Positions 22,320 to 34,648 of a stretch of DNA of 64,000 bases are shown here, one piece after another; position 1 is the stretch's first letter, and every line of letters begins with the position of its first letter. Origin of the DNA: Procambarus clarkii (lineage: Eukaryota > Arthropoda > Malacostraca > Decapoda > Cambaridae). The stretch is taken from positions 32,838,460 through 32,902,459 of the forward strand of contig NC_091165.1 in the NCBI RefSeq assembly GCF_040958095.1, given 5' to 3'. Made by a program: the position numbers and the translations under genes. The notes under the pieces were generated by a model. It was given only the letters and a program-made list of their open reading frames with translations, did no database searches and was not told where the DNA came from.

Positions 22320-22680
22320 TGAACAGAAAAAAAAAAAATGAGGTAGACTGCTTACAAGTACTCTCAGGTACACTGTAAGTAATAATTTGCATTTTGAGAC
22401 ACAGGCAAAGCCAGGGGTACAATGGAGTAAGGGAGTATGGCGAGGCTAGGCAACCTAGGTAATAAATGAAAGCAAAGAAAAGTTGAATAATAAACATAGG
22501 CAAGTTTAATCTAATGATTATTAACCATAAATAGTTTAGTTATGATCCCATAATTAATAAGAACTAGAGAAAATATTAATGCACTCAATTAATTAAGTCC
22601 AATAATTGACTAATATAAATTAAATTAAAATTTACTTTAAAAAAGGTGTAACAAAGAGACTTTGGATACCTAGCCCGCAC
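22320..22680. other. AT-rich sequence upstream of the LINE, no gene
   Basis: Probably partly LINE 5' UTR; low complexity, nothing coding. Confidence 0.4.
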
Positions 22681-22724
22681 TAGGTGACAAGGGGGGTTAA
22701 TTATGTTGACTCATTGAGAGGGAC

Positions 22725-22810
22725 ACTAAGGTTACCTTACCTTGAGGTTACCTTGAGGTGCTTCCGGGGCTTAGCGTCCCCGCGGCCCGGTCGTCGACCA
22801 GGCCTTAAAG
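22725..22810 (-). repeat. SINE body fragment
   Basis: The minus strand reads AGGCCTGGTCGACGACCGGG and GGGACGCTAAGCCCCGGAAG then CACCTCAAGGTAACC, the tail half of the SINE at 4295-4545. Confidence 0.7.
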
Positions 22811-23236
22811 GTGGGACAAACCACATTGGGAGATTCCTCCCAATGAATATAACTCCTCCAAACTCTCATTAGCTTAAATAGCCACACATTCTTTGTTTAA
22901 TATGGTACACAAAATATTGGCCTATTATTGTACAGAAATTGAAAAATATTTTGAATAGTTAGAAAAATGTTATGTAGATCGGTACCTAGGTTAAAGTTAG
23001 GTGTTCTTACGTTTTATGTAAATACTTAGACGTGTGTTAATTTTTAGAAAGATCATAAATCACAGAAAATTATACTTATTACCTCAGTACAATTATAAAA
23101 TTACAAAAGCTAATTTAGAATTTTGTGTAGTCTTGATATTAAAACAAAAAGCATTAGTTGATATGAATATACATATAAGGCCAAGGGTTACAGAATAGGT
23201 GGCACTATGACATTACAGGCTGAAACCTTACTGTAC

Positions 23237-23409
23237 CTGAAAGCTGCTAAATGGGCGTAGTATGCCGGACTTGGAAGAGATACAGCTCTGGTGCAGCGAG
23301 AGTACAAGTGACACATACTGTATGTCAGCGACTGTAACTCGTCCATGCTCATGTTATTGTCATCCCAGAGGATGTGGTAGTGGGTAGGCTTGCTGGTGCC
23401 CTGGATACC
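23237..23409 (-). CDS. Ago (AGO2-like): Argonaute, PIWI-domain exon 5 (catalytic His)
   Basis: This 173-base exon follows TATTTGCAG and ends CAG|GTACAG. It encodes [19 protein letters not shown], then [20 protein letters not shown] and [12 protein letters not shown]. The QGTxKPTHYHxLWDDN and LYSRCTR...PAPxYYAHL blocks are diagnostic of Argonaute. The His of YYAH is the fourth member of the catalytic Asp-Glu-Asp-His set, so all four are present and slicing is plausible. It starts in phase 0 and ends with two bases of an Arg codon, completed by the terminal exon. Open frame continues past the donor but loses similarity exactly there. Confidence 0.96.
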
Positions 23410-23554
23410 CTGCAAATACAAATTGGTTACCAATATTCTCTTTTCATATTAACAGGTTTGATATAATTTAAAAGGAAACAAGAAGCCAGTACCTGTTCCA
23501 TGTTAAGAATCAGATGGATGTAAACTATCTATCAAAACTAAAATTATCAAAAAT

Positions 23555-23945
23555 ATTTGAAAAATTTATTTATAAACAGCTTTACTCCTACCTTGTAAAC
23601 TCAACATATTAAGTCTTGCCAGTTTAACTTGCATTCCCAAAAAGAGTACCAATGATGCCATTATCGGTCTGCATGATATTATCTATACAACCCTTGACAA
23701 AAATGAGTACCCAGCTGGTCTCTTCATTGACCTGAGAAAGGCCTTTGACACTGTAAACCATAGCTACCTCTTACTTAAACTCCACCAATATGGTATCCAA
23801 AGCCTTGCTCTGAACTATATTTGTTCCTATCTCAGTGACAGACACCAGTATGTAGCCATCAATAACATCCTCCCACTCTACCATTAACAGTAGGGGTGCC
23901 ACATGTCAGTATCTTAGCACCTCTCCTATTTCTTATATACGTTAG
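23555..23945 (+). pseudogene. LINE RT fragment
   Basis: The plus strand holds KIFEKFIYKQLYSYL, then GLFIDLRKAFDTVNHSYLL (RT motif A with Asp) and VGVPHVSILAPLLFLIYV (the GxPQGS-like motif, decayed) in two frames. It belongs to the same family as 20428-22318 and overlaps it only briefly, so the two could derive from one element that was rearranged. Confidence 0.75.
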
Positions 23946-23949
23946 TGTA

Positions 23950-24780
23950 TATAAAATTGTAAGATGGAAATATTGAAAACTCAGATTTTAAAATCAGAAT
24001 AAATATATAAAATATCATCAATTGTTCATTTGGTGTTATTATTCTCTCAGAATAGCATATGATCTTCATTTTCATCATATTAGAAAATAGGTTTTTAGTA
24101 TAGTTTACTGTAAAAAAATTATCAATATGGCATTTGAAATATGCAGCAAATTTAGACCAACAAAATTATAACTCCAAATGTATAGGGTTAATCGATTCTG
24201 AAGGGATTTTAGAACAGACAGCTGAGCACACAATATGTCAAAATGGTGAGAATCGGTCAAAAACTGTTATTTTTGAAGCCACTCAAACTTGAAATTCTAG
24301 TTTCAGAGATAATTGAAGTTGAAGTTATCGACAATGAATAAAGGTAGGTCTAATTTGTTAACTTAATTGTAAGTTTTAATAAACATTGTTTGGTATTCGT
24401 ACTTGAATATGTGAAAGTTGTAGGTCAATATGTGTTGAAATGAAGTCAAGAAAAAATAACCCCCCAAAATAAACAAAATATAGGGATAATTATAATAATT
24501 ATAATGATTTAGGGGATATATTTAGGGTATACTTTAGAAATGAAAAAGCCCTAATCTGGTTCCCTAATCATCAAAACAAACTAAAGAGTCAAAGAAAATA
24601 GAGTTTGAAATCTGAGAAAAAATCAGCCAAAAAATTAAAAGTCCCAAGTTCTGCGAGTTGTGACTGATTTATTTATTGACCAATTTCATTCTATCTTCAC
24701 TTAGTTAAGGAAGGGTATGCACTCTCCAGGTTGTAAAGGTTACAACAAAATCAGATGATAAACAAAGGAGAAAAACTCAA
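23950..24780. repeat. Partial inverted copy of the AT-rich TTAA element
   Basis: Reverse complement matches about 9180-10005, for example AACATTGTTTGGTATTCGTA at 24386 against its mirror at about 9545. Both ends are lost, one against the LINE fragment and the other against the DIRS copy. Confidence 0.8.
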
Positions 24781-25210
24781 AGTTGAATGTTATGAAATGC
24801 AATTTCTGGGTGAGCCCCGAAGACTGCCTTGAGCTTATTGGGCTAATGTACTTTATATTAGACCGGGACATTAGTTATGAAGTTCAGACCTACCAGGGAC
24901 CAGCACCAGAACCTGGCTCCTTCAGAGAGGTTTCAGGGAGCAATGGCCCTGGAAAACCCCCGCGGTTGGGGATTTTCCTTATCTGTCATCGACCGGGGTT
25001 AGGCACCCAGAAAGGTAGGCGTAACAAAACAAACCCCACATGGTAAGAAACTAAAACAAAAAATCAAACAGAGAGGTAGAAACTCCCTACAATCCCAAGG
25101 AAACAAGCAAACAAGCAAACATCACACTTTACTGCCGCGCCGATCATCCGCGCAGCCCTCCCCGCCCCGAGAGGGGGAGGGGGAGGGCTGGACCTATCGC
25201 GCCGGCTGCC

Positions 25211-26553
25211 AAGCTTCAGTTCAGAAGATAAGCTTCAACCAACGCGAAAAAACTGCCGACCGGTGAGAGGGAGGGTTGCCAGGGAGCCTCCGGGGCTCAC
25301 CAAGAAAATGGCATTTCATTACATTCAACGCTGGTTTTCTGTGGGGAGCCCCTACGGCTCCCTGGAGCTTCATACCCAAATAGAAGGAAAAGAAAGGGCA
25401 AACCCGGGAGGCGGCCGCCACAAACTCTGCAATGCGAAGCCATTGTTGCAACTCCGTAGGTTGCAACAGGTCGCAACCTGTGCCCCAAGGCAACAAGAAC
25501 GCACAGGAGCAGACACGCATAAAGAATGGGCGGCCAAGAACCTGTGCGACCCTCAAATCCCTGCGCCCAAAATGAGCCCTAGACGTCACCAATACAGCAG
25601 CAAAAGCTGCAAATGTCTGAACAGCACGGGCGCAAAGACAGACCGCAGGCTGGAAGACTGAAAAACTCTGCGGATGACCTGGGAGACACGAACCCTGAAA
25701 ACAAGGAACAAGGGGAACCGGATCAAACCAAAGCACATCCCCAGACACGGTAGGCAGGTAACGGCAAAAAGGGCAACCGGACAACACAGGACGCACCCCC
25801 GGCCAAACCAATCAAGCATCAATAACCCAAGAACCCCTCCGGAAAGCAGCCGTCTCGACTGTCGCCAGGACGGAGAAAGGCTGCACACGTACAAATCTAC
25901 CACCAGTACCAAAGAGCAGAAACCTGAACCGAAGGGGCTACCACAAACTGAGGAGAAGATAAGAAGGCACCCTGATCAAGGACCCAACCTTAAAAATAAA
26001 AGTCACTTTTCTCTCGTATGCGATCTATGGCCAAATTTGGACATAATTTGAAATGAAATCGACTCACAAAAGTGACGTACTGTTCCATTTTCTGTTTGAG
26101 CTGTTCGGCTTACTCGGCAAGCAAAGAAGAGGAAACTTTCCATTAACGTTTTCATATCATTTTGAAACTTTTATGAGAATTTCCTGCCCACCTAACCTAT
26201 TAGAGGACCGTTAACTTACCTTGAAAAAATAAATCCCAAATTTATTTTCATTTTTTTTTTCATTTTCATATTACATCCAGATTCGGCCATACGGGCAAAC
26301 GGCCAAAAGCGACATTCTTTTTAATAGGACAGGTTGAAGGATCAGGACGGCTCAAAGACACACAAGCAGGCCGGAGGTGAAACAAAACACGAGTAAGCGT
26401 ACGAAACGGGGCAGATGTGACGTCCACCCTGAACGCAAGCCAGAGCGGCTCCACCAGCGCCGCACAAAATGAGGTGACAGTAAAAACATCAAATAACAGT
26501 AGTCCTGAAAACCCAAGAAAGGCCAAGACAACCCGATGTGAAAGAGAAGACAA
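25211..26553 (-). pseudogene. DIRS copy A tyrosine recombinase remnant
   Basis: Minus frames 26553-26266 and 25811-25221 contain text collinear with the recombinase of copy C (for example SAPFRTLTRVLFHLRPAC against SAPFRRLYRALFHVRPAY) and FAAFAAVLVTSRAHFGRRDL. An unrelated AT-rich segment at about 25990-26280, starting and ending with CGATCTATGGCCAAATTTGG-like and ATTCGGCCATACG motifs, interrupts it. Catalytic residues cannot be traced. Confidence 0.55.
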
Positions 26554-26782
26554 CCTACGAAGAGCAAGAAAAAGTGAATAAAAACACCAGGAACTTCATA
26601 CTGTCGCCGAGACGAAGCTCGCAGGTGGGACACCATCAACAAAGCCACCTGAACACCACAGAGATGGTGATACCCGCATCAAAATACCAGACGCGAAGAG
26701 CCGAGTAGATGGCTGAAACAGTCACGTACAGGACCGATCCGACTTGCCGAAAGAAGCGGAGCCGCGGGAAAACGCCCCGGGT

Positions 26783-28417
26783 TCAGACACCTATCAAGCA
26801 GCGTCTGAAAATAAATCTGGGCCGGCCACCAAGAAACCATAAGGACTGCTCTCGTGGGAATGGGCTGCAACCGAGCCAGAACCCAAAGCAACAGCTGGAC
26901 TGGGAGAAGAGGAACAGGTACCCCCACCTCGACCAGTCCTGCCGAAAAGTATCCACCGTGAACGCCTCACAGGTGGGTAAGGGCGCCACATAAAATGGCC
27001 GACACCTAGACCACGCCGACTCGAAGACGTCCATGGCCAGGAGTCCATACGTCCGGCAGAGCCAACAAAACGAGTCGGCGATGACTGGCCAATCCGCTAA
27101 CCAGAGGAATGAACCGAGACAGCTGTCCGCCAGGACGCAGGACACACCCCGGACATGAACCTCACGATTAGCCAAACCCCGAGAATCCAGCAAATGAGCC
27201 ACTCTAAAGAACCAACCCCAAAGGTCAACACCTAAGAGAAACCTTGTGGTTCCAGCAAGAACTGCCAGAGAACAGTCTGAACGGAGCTGAATGGTAGAGC
27301 ACTGAGTGACCCAAACCCTCCGAAGCGCAAACCAGCCAGCCACGAACTCCCGAACCGTGCTGCGAGCCCGTCGGACGGACAGACTCCACCATCCCCGGCC
27401 GACCTGGTGAGCACTGGTCACAAAGCCCCAGCCGAGACGTGACCCGTCTATGAACACATCGAGCGAAGGCTCGGGGAGGTGCCAAGGCACTGAACCCCGA
27501 AAATCCCAAAGGGGAAGTTTGTGATGCAGCACCAACACAAGATCCCGGAGGAACGAACCCAACGATTGCAAGAGGCGGAAAGGGAATCTCCGAAGGAACC
27601 AAACAGACGCCGAAGTCAAACCCGACCCTGGCGGGCAGACCAGCACATCGAAGTTCAGATTCCCGCACAACTGCTCAAGCAACCGCTGAGCAACCCGGGA
27701 ACCCCTCATGAACAGCCGAAGGCGGGACCACAGCCGCAGTAACACTTCTGGAGGGAAAGACAAAGAGTGGCCCAATAGCCCTAAACAAGGCCCAGGTCAG
27801 AATCCGGGACGGAAACAGACGGAATAACCTCCAGATCACCAGGAAACCAAACCGGGCGATCTGGAAAGAACCACACCCCTGGTGAGCAGACAAGCGGACC
27901 GACTGGGAGCCCACACCAGCCAGTCGTCGAGGTAGGCCAAACACCGAATCTCAAGCAGACTCAGACGGCACCAAGATCCGGTAAAGATGCAAAAAACACA
28001 CCAAGTGCCAATTACAAAATAGGGAATGCAACAAAAGCGGCAAGCCTGAAGCCCCACCACCAACTGTGCCAGTCCCGGAAAACTGGAGAGGAACGTGCCA
28101 GGAATTGACTCGGAGGTCCAGGGCCACCATCCAGGTACCCAGCCCCAACAGAAGTCAGACAGGAGACAACAGTCTTCCGAGGAGGGCATACAATCCACGG
28201 CGCAGACTGAGGAAGTCCAGAAGAAACGCAGATGCGAAAAGCCCATGTCTGCAAACAGCAGACAGGAACCCCAGAAGGATGGGGCGGATCGACCACGTCC
28301 AACGCACCCACTAAGATGACATGACGAAGCGCAGGGGAAGAAGCCCACCCCGCCAGCTCTGAACCCCCCCAAAGGGGGAGAAGCCGTCCACCGCCACCAC
28401 CAGATGCCAGAAGACAA
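26783..28417 (-). pseudogene. DIRS copy A reverse transcriptase and RNase H, frameshifted
   Basis: Frame 28417-27836 ends with CLAYLDDWLVWAPSRSACLL; the YLDD box (about 27935) holds the RT catalytic aspartates in the form typical of DIRS elements. Frame 27775-26783 continues with RLLEQLCGNLNFDVLVCPPG, then SLDVFIDGSRLGWGFVTSAH (RNase H first Asp) and STVREFVAGWFALRRV (the Glu-bearing helix), and VRGVSCVLADSCL (the region where functional copies read N-x-x-A-D-x-L-S). At least three frame changes separate the parts. Confidence 0.83.
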
Positions 28418-28594
28418 CCAAAAGCGCCCACCAACAGCGGGACCATGCGAGAGTCAACAGAGCAAGCTGCTCCCTCAGCGCCCCGTCAACAGAGAAGGGA
28501 ACAGAGCCCCTTCCGAAAGAAAAAGTACACATACACATACATATACACATACACACAAAGTATGTTACATCTTTCTACACACATACACACACAC

Positions 28595-30745
28595 ACACCT
28601 TGACTTCAGGAGAGGACATTATGGTGACCTTAGAAATTTTTTTAGTGAGTATAATTGGACAGACTTGATGCTAGGCAAGGAAGTGAATGAGATGTATGTC
28701 AAGTTTTGTGAAATATATGATAAAGGCACAAAAAAATTTATACCAAAACAGAGATGCAGAACTAGGAAACAGGATTGGTTCAATAGAAATTGCGAGAGGG
28801 CTAGAGACCAAAAGACACAAAAATGGAATCAATACAGGAAGAGGCCGAACCCCCAAACATACCAGCGATACAAAGATGCGAGAAACAACTACACGGCAGT
28901 GAGGAGAGAGGCAGAAAGAAATTTTGAAAAAGGGATTGCAGACAAATGTAAAACAGAACCAGGTCTATTCTATAAATTCATAAACAACAAATTGCAGGTA
29001 AAGGATAATATTCAGAGGTTGAAAATGGGAAATAGATTCACGGAAAATGAAAAGGAAATGTGTGAAACACTAAACGAAAAGTTCCAAAGTGTGTTTGTAC
29101 AAAATTAAATCTTTAGGGAACCAGATACAATAAGAATTCCAGAGAACAACATAGAGCACATAGAGGTGTCTAGAGACGAAGTGGAAAAAAATGCTCAAGG
29201 AACTAAGTAAGAACAAAGCAGTTGGTCCAGATGGAGTTTCACCATGGGTTCTGAGAGAATGTGCACCCAAGCTCAGCATTCCACTTCAACTGATTTTTCA
29301 GGCATCCCTGTGTACAGGAGCTGTAGCTGATGTGTGGAAAAAGGCTAACATAGTTCCAATCTACAAAAGTGGAAACAGGGAAGACCCCCTTAATTATAGA
29401 CCTGTATCATTGACAAGTGTAATAGTCAAAATATTGGAAAAAAAAATTAAAACTAAATGGGTAGAACACTTGGAGGAAAACGCTATAATATCAGACAGAC
29501 AGTATGGTTTTCGATCTGGAAGATCCTGTGTAACGAACTTGCTCAGTTTTTATGATCGAGCCACAGAGATTTTACAGGAAAGAAATGGTTGGGTTGAATG
29601 CATCTATCTGGACCTAAAAAAGGCTTTCGACAGAGTTCCCCATAAGAGGTTGTTCTGGAAACTGGAACATATTGGAGGAGTGACAGGTAAGCTACTAACA
29701 TGGATGAAAAATTTCCTAACTGACAGAAAAATGAGGGTCATAATCAGAGGCATGGTATCGGATTGGAGGAATGTCACGAGTGGAGTACCTCAGGGTTCAG
29801 TTCTTGCACCGGTAATGTTCATTGTCTACATAAACGATCTACCAGTGGGAATACACAATTACATGAACATGTTTGCTGATGATGCTAAGATAATAGGGAA
29901 GATAAGAAACTTAGATGATTGTCATGCCTTTCAAGAAGACCTGGACAAAATAAGTATATGGAGCAACACTTGGCAAATGGAATTTAATGTGAATAAATGC
30001 CATGTTATGGAATGTGGAATTGGAGAACATAGACCCCACACAACCTATAAATTATGTGAGAAATCTTTAAAGAATTCTGATAAAGAAAAGGATCTAGGGG
30101 TGGTTTTAGATAGAAAAATGTCACCTGAAGACCACATTAAGAACATTGTGCGAGGAGCCTATGCTACACTTTCTAACCTTAGAATTGCTTTTATATACAT
30201 GGATGGGGAAATACTAAAGAAATTGTTCACGACTTTTATTAGACCAAAGCTGGAATATGCAGCAGGTGTATGGTGCCCATATCTTAAGAAGCACATCAAC
30301 AAACTGGAAAAGGTTCAACAACATGCCACTAAGTGGCTCCCAGAACTGCAGGACAAGAGCTACGAGGAGAGATTAGAGGCATTAAATATGCAAAAACTAG
30401 AAGATAGAAGAAAAAGAGGCGATATGATCACGACGTTCAAAATAGTAACAGGAATAGATAAAATTGATAGGGAAGAATTCCTGAGACTCGGAACTTCAAG
30501 AACAAGAGGTCATAGATTTAAACTAACGAAACAAAGCTGCCGGAGAAATATAAGAAAATTCACTTTTGTAAACAGAGTGGTAGACGGTTGGAACAAGTTA
30601 AGTGAGAAGGTGGTGGAGGCCAAAACCGTCAGTAATTTCAAAGCATTATACGACAAAGAGTGCTGGGGAGACGGGACACCACGAGCGTAGCTCTCATCCT
30701 GTAACTACACTTAGGTAATTACTTAGGTAATTACACACGTGTGTA
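28595..30745 (+). mobile_element. CR1-type LINE, 5'-truncated, best-preserved copy
   Basis: Plus strand, inserted in a CA-rich microsatellite inside DIRS copy A (CACATA repeats at 28526-28590; CA/GT repeats at 30730-30805). It starts inside ORF2 (DFRRGHYGDLRNFF), lacking ORF1 and the endonuclease, and ends with TAATTACTTAGGTAATTAC repeats. It shares its 5' truncation region with the copy at 1584-3683. Confidence 0.9.
28610..30690 (+). pseudogene. CR1 ORF2: reverse transcriptase and C-terminal domain
   Basis: The first part (to the TAA at 29106-29108) encodes YNWTDLMLGKEVNEMYVKF to KFQSVFVQN. After that stop and a one-base shift in an A-run near 29186, an uninterrupted 499-codon frame (29191-30690) carries the whole [54 protein letters not shown] (motif A), [29 protein letters not shown] (F-A-D-D catalytic box) and the C-terminal YLKKHINKLEKVQ and GDMITTFKIV blocks. 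Only two defects separate the parts, but the endonuclease is missing, so it is not autonomous. Confidence 0.9.
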
Positions 30746-31400
30746 TACACATGTGCACACACACACACACAGCGTACACATGTACATGCGTACACACACA
30801 CATACACTTGAAAAGAGAAGTACAAGTCGTTGACCAGTGGGCAGAGAGCACCACGCCGGCCAGGCAATGAAGACACAAAACTGCATCAAAAGGCCCACCT
30901 CGACAACAAAACCTCAAAGTCCCAGCACGACCACAACATGTGCCAAGACCCAAAAAGATCAGTCTGCAAGCCAGGAAGACCCCGGAACTCCAGAAGGCAG
31001 AACCGGGTCACACACGAGGAAACAAAGCCCCCTGAACCCACAAAGGGGGCCCAAGAGGAAGAAACCTCCAGAACGAAACCAAAGAACCCAAAGGAACCTG
31101 GAATGGAACCAGGGGGAGCCAAAACCACCACATTTCCTGGCGGAGATACATCACAGAAAGGCAAAGCACAACCCCCAGGGGAACAGTCAAAATAGACCGA
31201 AAACCGAGGGACAAGGTGTGGGAGCAAGCATAACAGACAGGGACACTGAGCCCAAACCTTAGGGCCCAGACAAAAATGGAAAACCCGGTGTAAAATCAAC
31301 ATTCAAACGTTCCCAGAGGAACAGAAAACAGGCAGAAAACACCAGAAAAGCAAAGAAACGACAAGAAGAGAATAAAACCCTCTGAAAATGGTGAAAAAAC

Positions 31401-32066
31401 TCACCCAAGAAGCTCGCTCGCACACCCAGGCGCATGTAAACAAACCGCAAAGCTGCCCTGGTGGCCCCGCCGGGAAACCGGCAGAAGAAAATGGCCGCCA
31501 GAACAGAGGGCTGTGACCGACGCAATAGATACGAAAACACGCCAGCAAAAGTGGGAAGCAAGCAGACTGGATGGGTGAAAAACTCTGCCCAGAAGCAGAA
31601 AACCCAGGCAGGGGCAAACAGCCCCAGAACTGCTAGCAGGCATCCCCCACAGCCCCGGGAACCAGCAATAGAGGCCCCGGGGCAGAGCTTCCTCCAAGCC
31701 CTCCACCCTTAAAGAAAAGGAAGAGTCCATGGGAAAGGCAGCAAGAAAGGGCCGCTGGTAAGACCCAGAAACCTTGTCAGGAGGAACAGGCTTGAAAATC
31801 TTCATCCCCAATCCGAACAGGGCAGCCCCTGAAACTGCCCGAGTCTCGGCCTCAACTAAACCCCGCCCCGATCCCGAAACCCGCAAACGGTCCAGAGCCG
31901 GAAACAGGGAGGGAAAGGGGTGAACAGCACCTAACCAAACGGGACGGCCACGGGGCATCCGAGTGGGAAACCAACCTTGCGTGTTGCAGCAACCTAACAT
32001 AGCTTGCAACACGGATGCCGCCTGTACTCTGAACAGTAATAACATCAGGAGAGTACTGGAGAACAA
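31401..32066 (-). pseudogene. DIRS copy A Gag region
   Basis: Minus-strand 221-codon frame with FEPV/FKPV-PPDKVSGSYQRP-like text and SFSLRVEGLEEALPRG, matching the better-kept Gag of copy D (43443-44018: SYQRTPFFSAFPLHSDFSLG). Only the N-terminal half is readable. Confidence 0.55.
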
Positions 32067-33983
32067 GCAGGGAATCTATCTCGCAAGATTCCGGGTCAAG
32101 GTGTCAGTGACCTAACAGGCAACATGACGGAGGTAAAAATGGCGACTGTCACCCAGAGACAAGGGCACAGCAACCAACGATCCCGTACAAGACGGGTTGG
32201 AACCCGGAAGACACAGTCAATGATTCACCAAGCCCCGACAGGGGTTTCTAGGGCCCGTAGGGATAACAACTACGGGAAGCCCGGGCAAGGTGTTGCTAAC
32301 CGGTTAAACACCCAAAAAAAACAAGGGAGGTAGAGACAACACTGAAAACCCCTGCGACGTGTACAATCACGGGGGCCTAGCAGAGGACCGCCAAACACTA
32401 CCAGTGGAACTATAGCCACACTGGGCAGACCCCCACCATGGCAAATGAAAATAAAAACAAAAGAAAACCCCTGCAAAAGAACACCGTCTCCAGAGGCAAC
32501 AGGACCCGGCCGTAGCTTAGGTGGCAGGTCGCGCAACACCTTGATGCCCTAACCAGCACAATACCAGTCACTACCCAGGGCCAAACAAGGGCCCCAAGCC
32601 CCAGCTGGCCCTAAGGGCGAGGCAAATGCCGAGCAGCAAGAACCTCTACGGGAATGGTTCCCGAACGCCCCAGGGAAGATAACCCTGTCACGCAGAGGCA
32701 GTACTCACAGGGTGCTTAGGGAAGGAAGCCCCTAAGCGCATGCAGCCCCGACACTGATGAGGTACTCCTGGCCACCGCACAACATAACACACGGCTTAGG
32801 AAACTGAGGCCAGAGAAGCGTCTATCCCGGTTGACATTAGCTTACGAACTGGTGCTAGGCAGCCGGCGCAGTAGGTCCGGGGCTCCCCCTCCCCCTCTCG
32901 GAGCTTGGAGGGCTGCGCGAACGATCGGCGCGGCAGTAAAGCGTGATGTTTGCTTGTTTGCTTGTTTCCTTGGGATTGTAGGGAGTTTCTACCTCTCTGT
33001 TCGGTTTTTTGTTTTAGTTTTTACCATGTGGGGTTTGTTTTGTTATGCCTACCTTTCTGGGTGCCTGACCCCGGTTGATGGCAGATAAGGAAAACCCCAA
33101 CCACAAGGGGGTTTTCCAGGGCCATTGCTCCCTGAAACCTCTCTGAAGGGGCCAGGTTCTGGCACTGGTCCCTGGTAAGTCTGAACTCCTTAGCTAATGT
33201 CCCAGTCTAATATAACATACATTAGCCCGATGAGCTCCAGGGAGCAGTAGAGACTCCCCCCAGAAAAAGTTTCTAAAACTGTTGGCATTCTTTCTAAGAT
33301 CAAATATTATGTACCTTGCCCTGCCCTGTTGACGTGCGTCTCAAATAGCCTCTGACAACCAAGTCCAGCTCCTGGCCTGCACGTGTGGCTTAGCCTCTAG
33401 GCCTGGCGGAACTGCTTCTACCAACAGGAGAAGGGGCGAAGGCGGGTCTCTGGCGCCTTAAAACCAGTTGCTTTGGGCAGATGGGACTCGTTAGCCTGGA
33501 AAGGCAGCTTATCTAGGGGGAAGGAAAACCCCGAATTCAAACCCCTGCTGTCTTGTGGCTTAACCCACTCATGAGAAAGACTTCGGGAGTCAACCCTGAG
33601 GAAAAATCCGGAGTCGGAGTCCCTAAGGCAGTTTGCAGCTGTTTACAGCTACAATCTGGCAACTCCTGCGACGACACTGGTGCCAAGCGTATCGGCGCCT
33701 GCCCTTCCCTTAGATCACATCGGTGGCGTGGAGAGGGTGGATCTGCTGCATGGGCAACAGCTGATCTTCTATAATTACTGCCCAGGCCTGTGCCCTGGAG
33801 AAGACACTCCAGCATCGCCTTGGCGATGGCTCAACACGGAAAGTGACAGTTACCGGTGATAAGCCTACCACTCAATTGGCGTAGAGTAAGGCGCCAGGAG
33901 TTGCTTCCGTCGGTGGGAGAAATCATCCGATTTCATAGGACAGCTACCGCCCGCCTCAAGCTGGGCAGCCCCCAGCCAATAAG

Positions 33984-34544
33984 GTGCTGTCCTGCCACGG
34001 TCCGCCTGCTCCACTGGGTGCGTGGGGCTTAGGCCACAATCCAATAAGCGGATCGTCAACCCATGCGCCAGGCAAAAGAAAACAAACACAGAGCCACCCA
34101 GCTCTCAAACTGGGCACATGGAATGTAAAGACCATGAAACTGGGTCTCTCGGAAGATCTACTGGAAGTAAACGACGTCCGCAAAACAGCTGTGATCAACA
34201 ATGAACTGCACAGGCTCCAGATGGCCATAGTCGCCCTGCAGGAGACACGTCTGCCCGCAACCGGCAGCATACAGGAGAAGGACTTTACCTTCTTCTGGCA
34301 GGGCAAACTACCAGAAGAGGTAAGGGAGCATGGTGTTGGCTTTGCCATCAGGAACAGGTTGTTAGGGTCCATAGTACCGCGTATGGAGGGGTCTGCAAGG
34401 ATCATCAAACTTCAGCTTCATACAGCAGTAGGAATGGTCAGCCTCATCAATGCCTATGCACCAACACTGACCTCCTCTACCGAAGCGAAGGACAAGTTCT
34501 ATGATGACCTCGGCGTAGCTCTCAGAGACATACCTCAACAATAG
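33984..34544 (+). pseudogene. Zinc-finger LINE: endonuclease domain (N-terminal part of ORF2)
   Basis: Open frame with LKLGTWNVKTM (the N of the active site), VALQETRLP (E), FTFFWQGKLPEEVREHGVGF and LINAYAPTLTSS. It ends at a TAG (34542-34544). The next bases continue the domain as VFLLGDFNARVGSD (G-D-F-N active-site Asp), then a frameshift leads to the long frame at 34649. An APE-type nuclease nicks target DNA to prime reverse transcription; here it is disabled by the stop. Confidence 0.85.
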
Positions 34545-34648
34545 CCAGTCTTCCTCCTGGGAGATTTTAATGCAAGAGTTGGTTCTGATCACAGCTCTTG
34601 GCCTTCCTGCCTGGGCCAGTTTGGATTTGGTAGAGAAGATTTGGGAAG

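Larger units (their letters stand above)
24783..33266 (-). mobile_element. DIRS-type tyrosine-recombinase retrotransposon, copy A, with nested CR1
   Basis: The two ends are inverted repeats of each other: 24800-25350 begins TTCTGGGTGAGCCCCGAAGA, and the right end near 33266, read in reverse, is TTCTGGGGGGAGTCTCTACT; both continue to GGGCTAATGT and the CAGGGACC block. The interior on the minus strand is in DIRS order: Gag region (32070-30830), RT, RNase H, then the recombinase region and an internal complementary segment near 25300-25370. CR1 sits at 28595-30745. Many frameshifts; non-functional. It fills much of Argonaute intron 4. Confidence 0.83.

Noticed and set aside
25263..25661. Plus-strand frames rich in Arg, Lys and Pro across the DIRS copies (also 28404, 30830, 48342, 49454, 62461)
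   Set aside because: They are antisense shadows of GC-rich minus-strand DIRS coding regions and have no recognisable domain.
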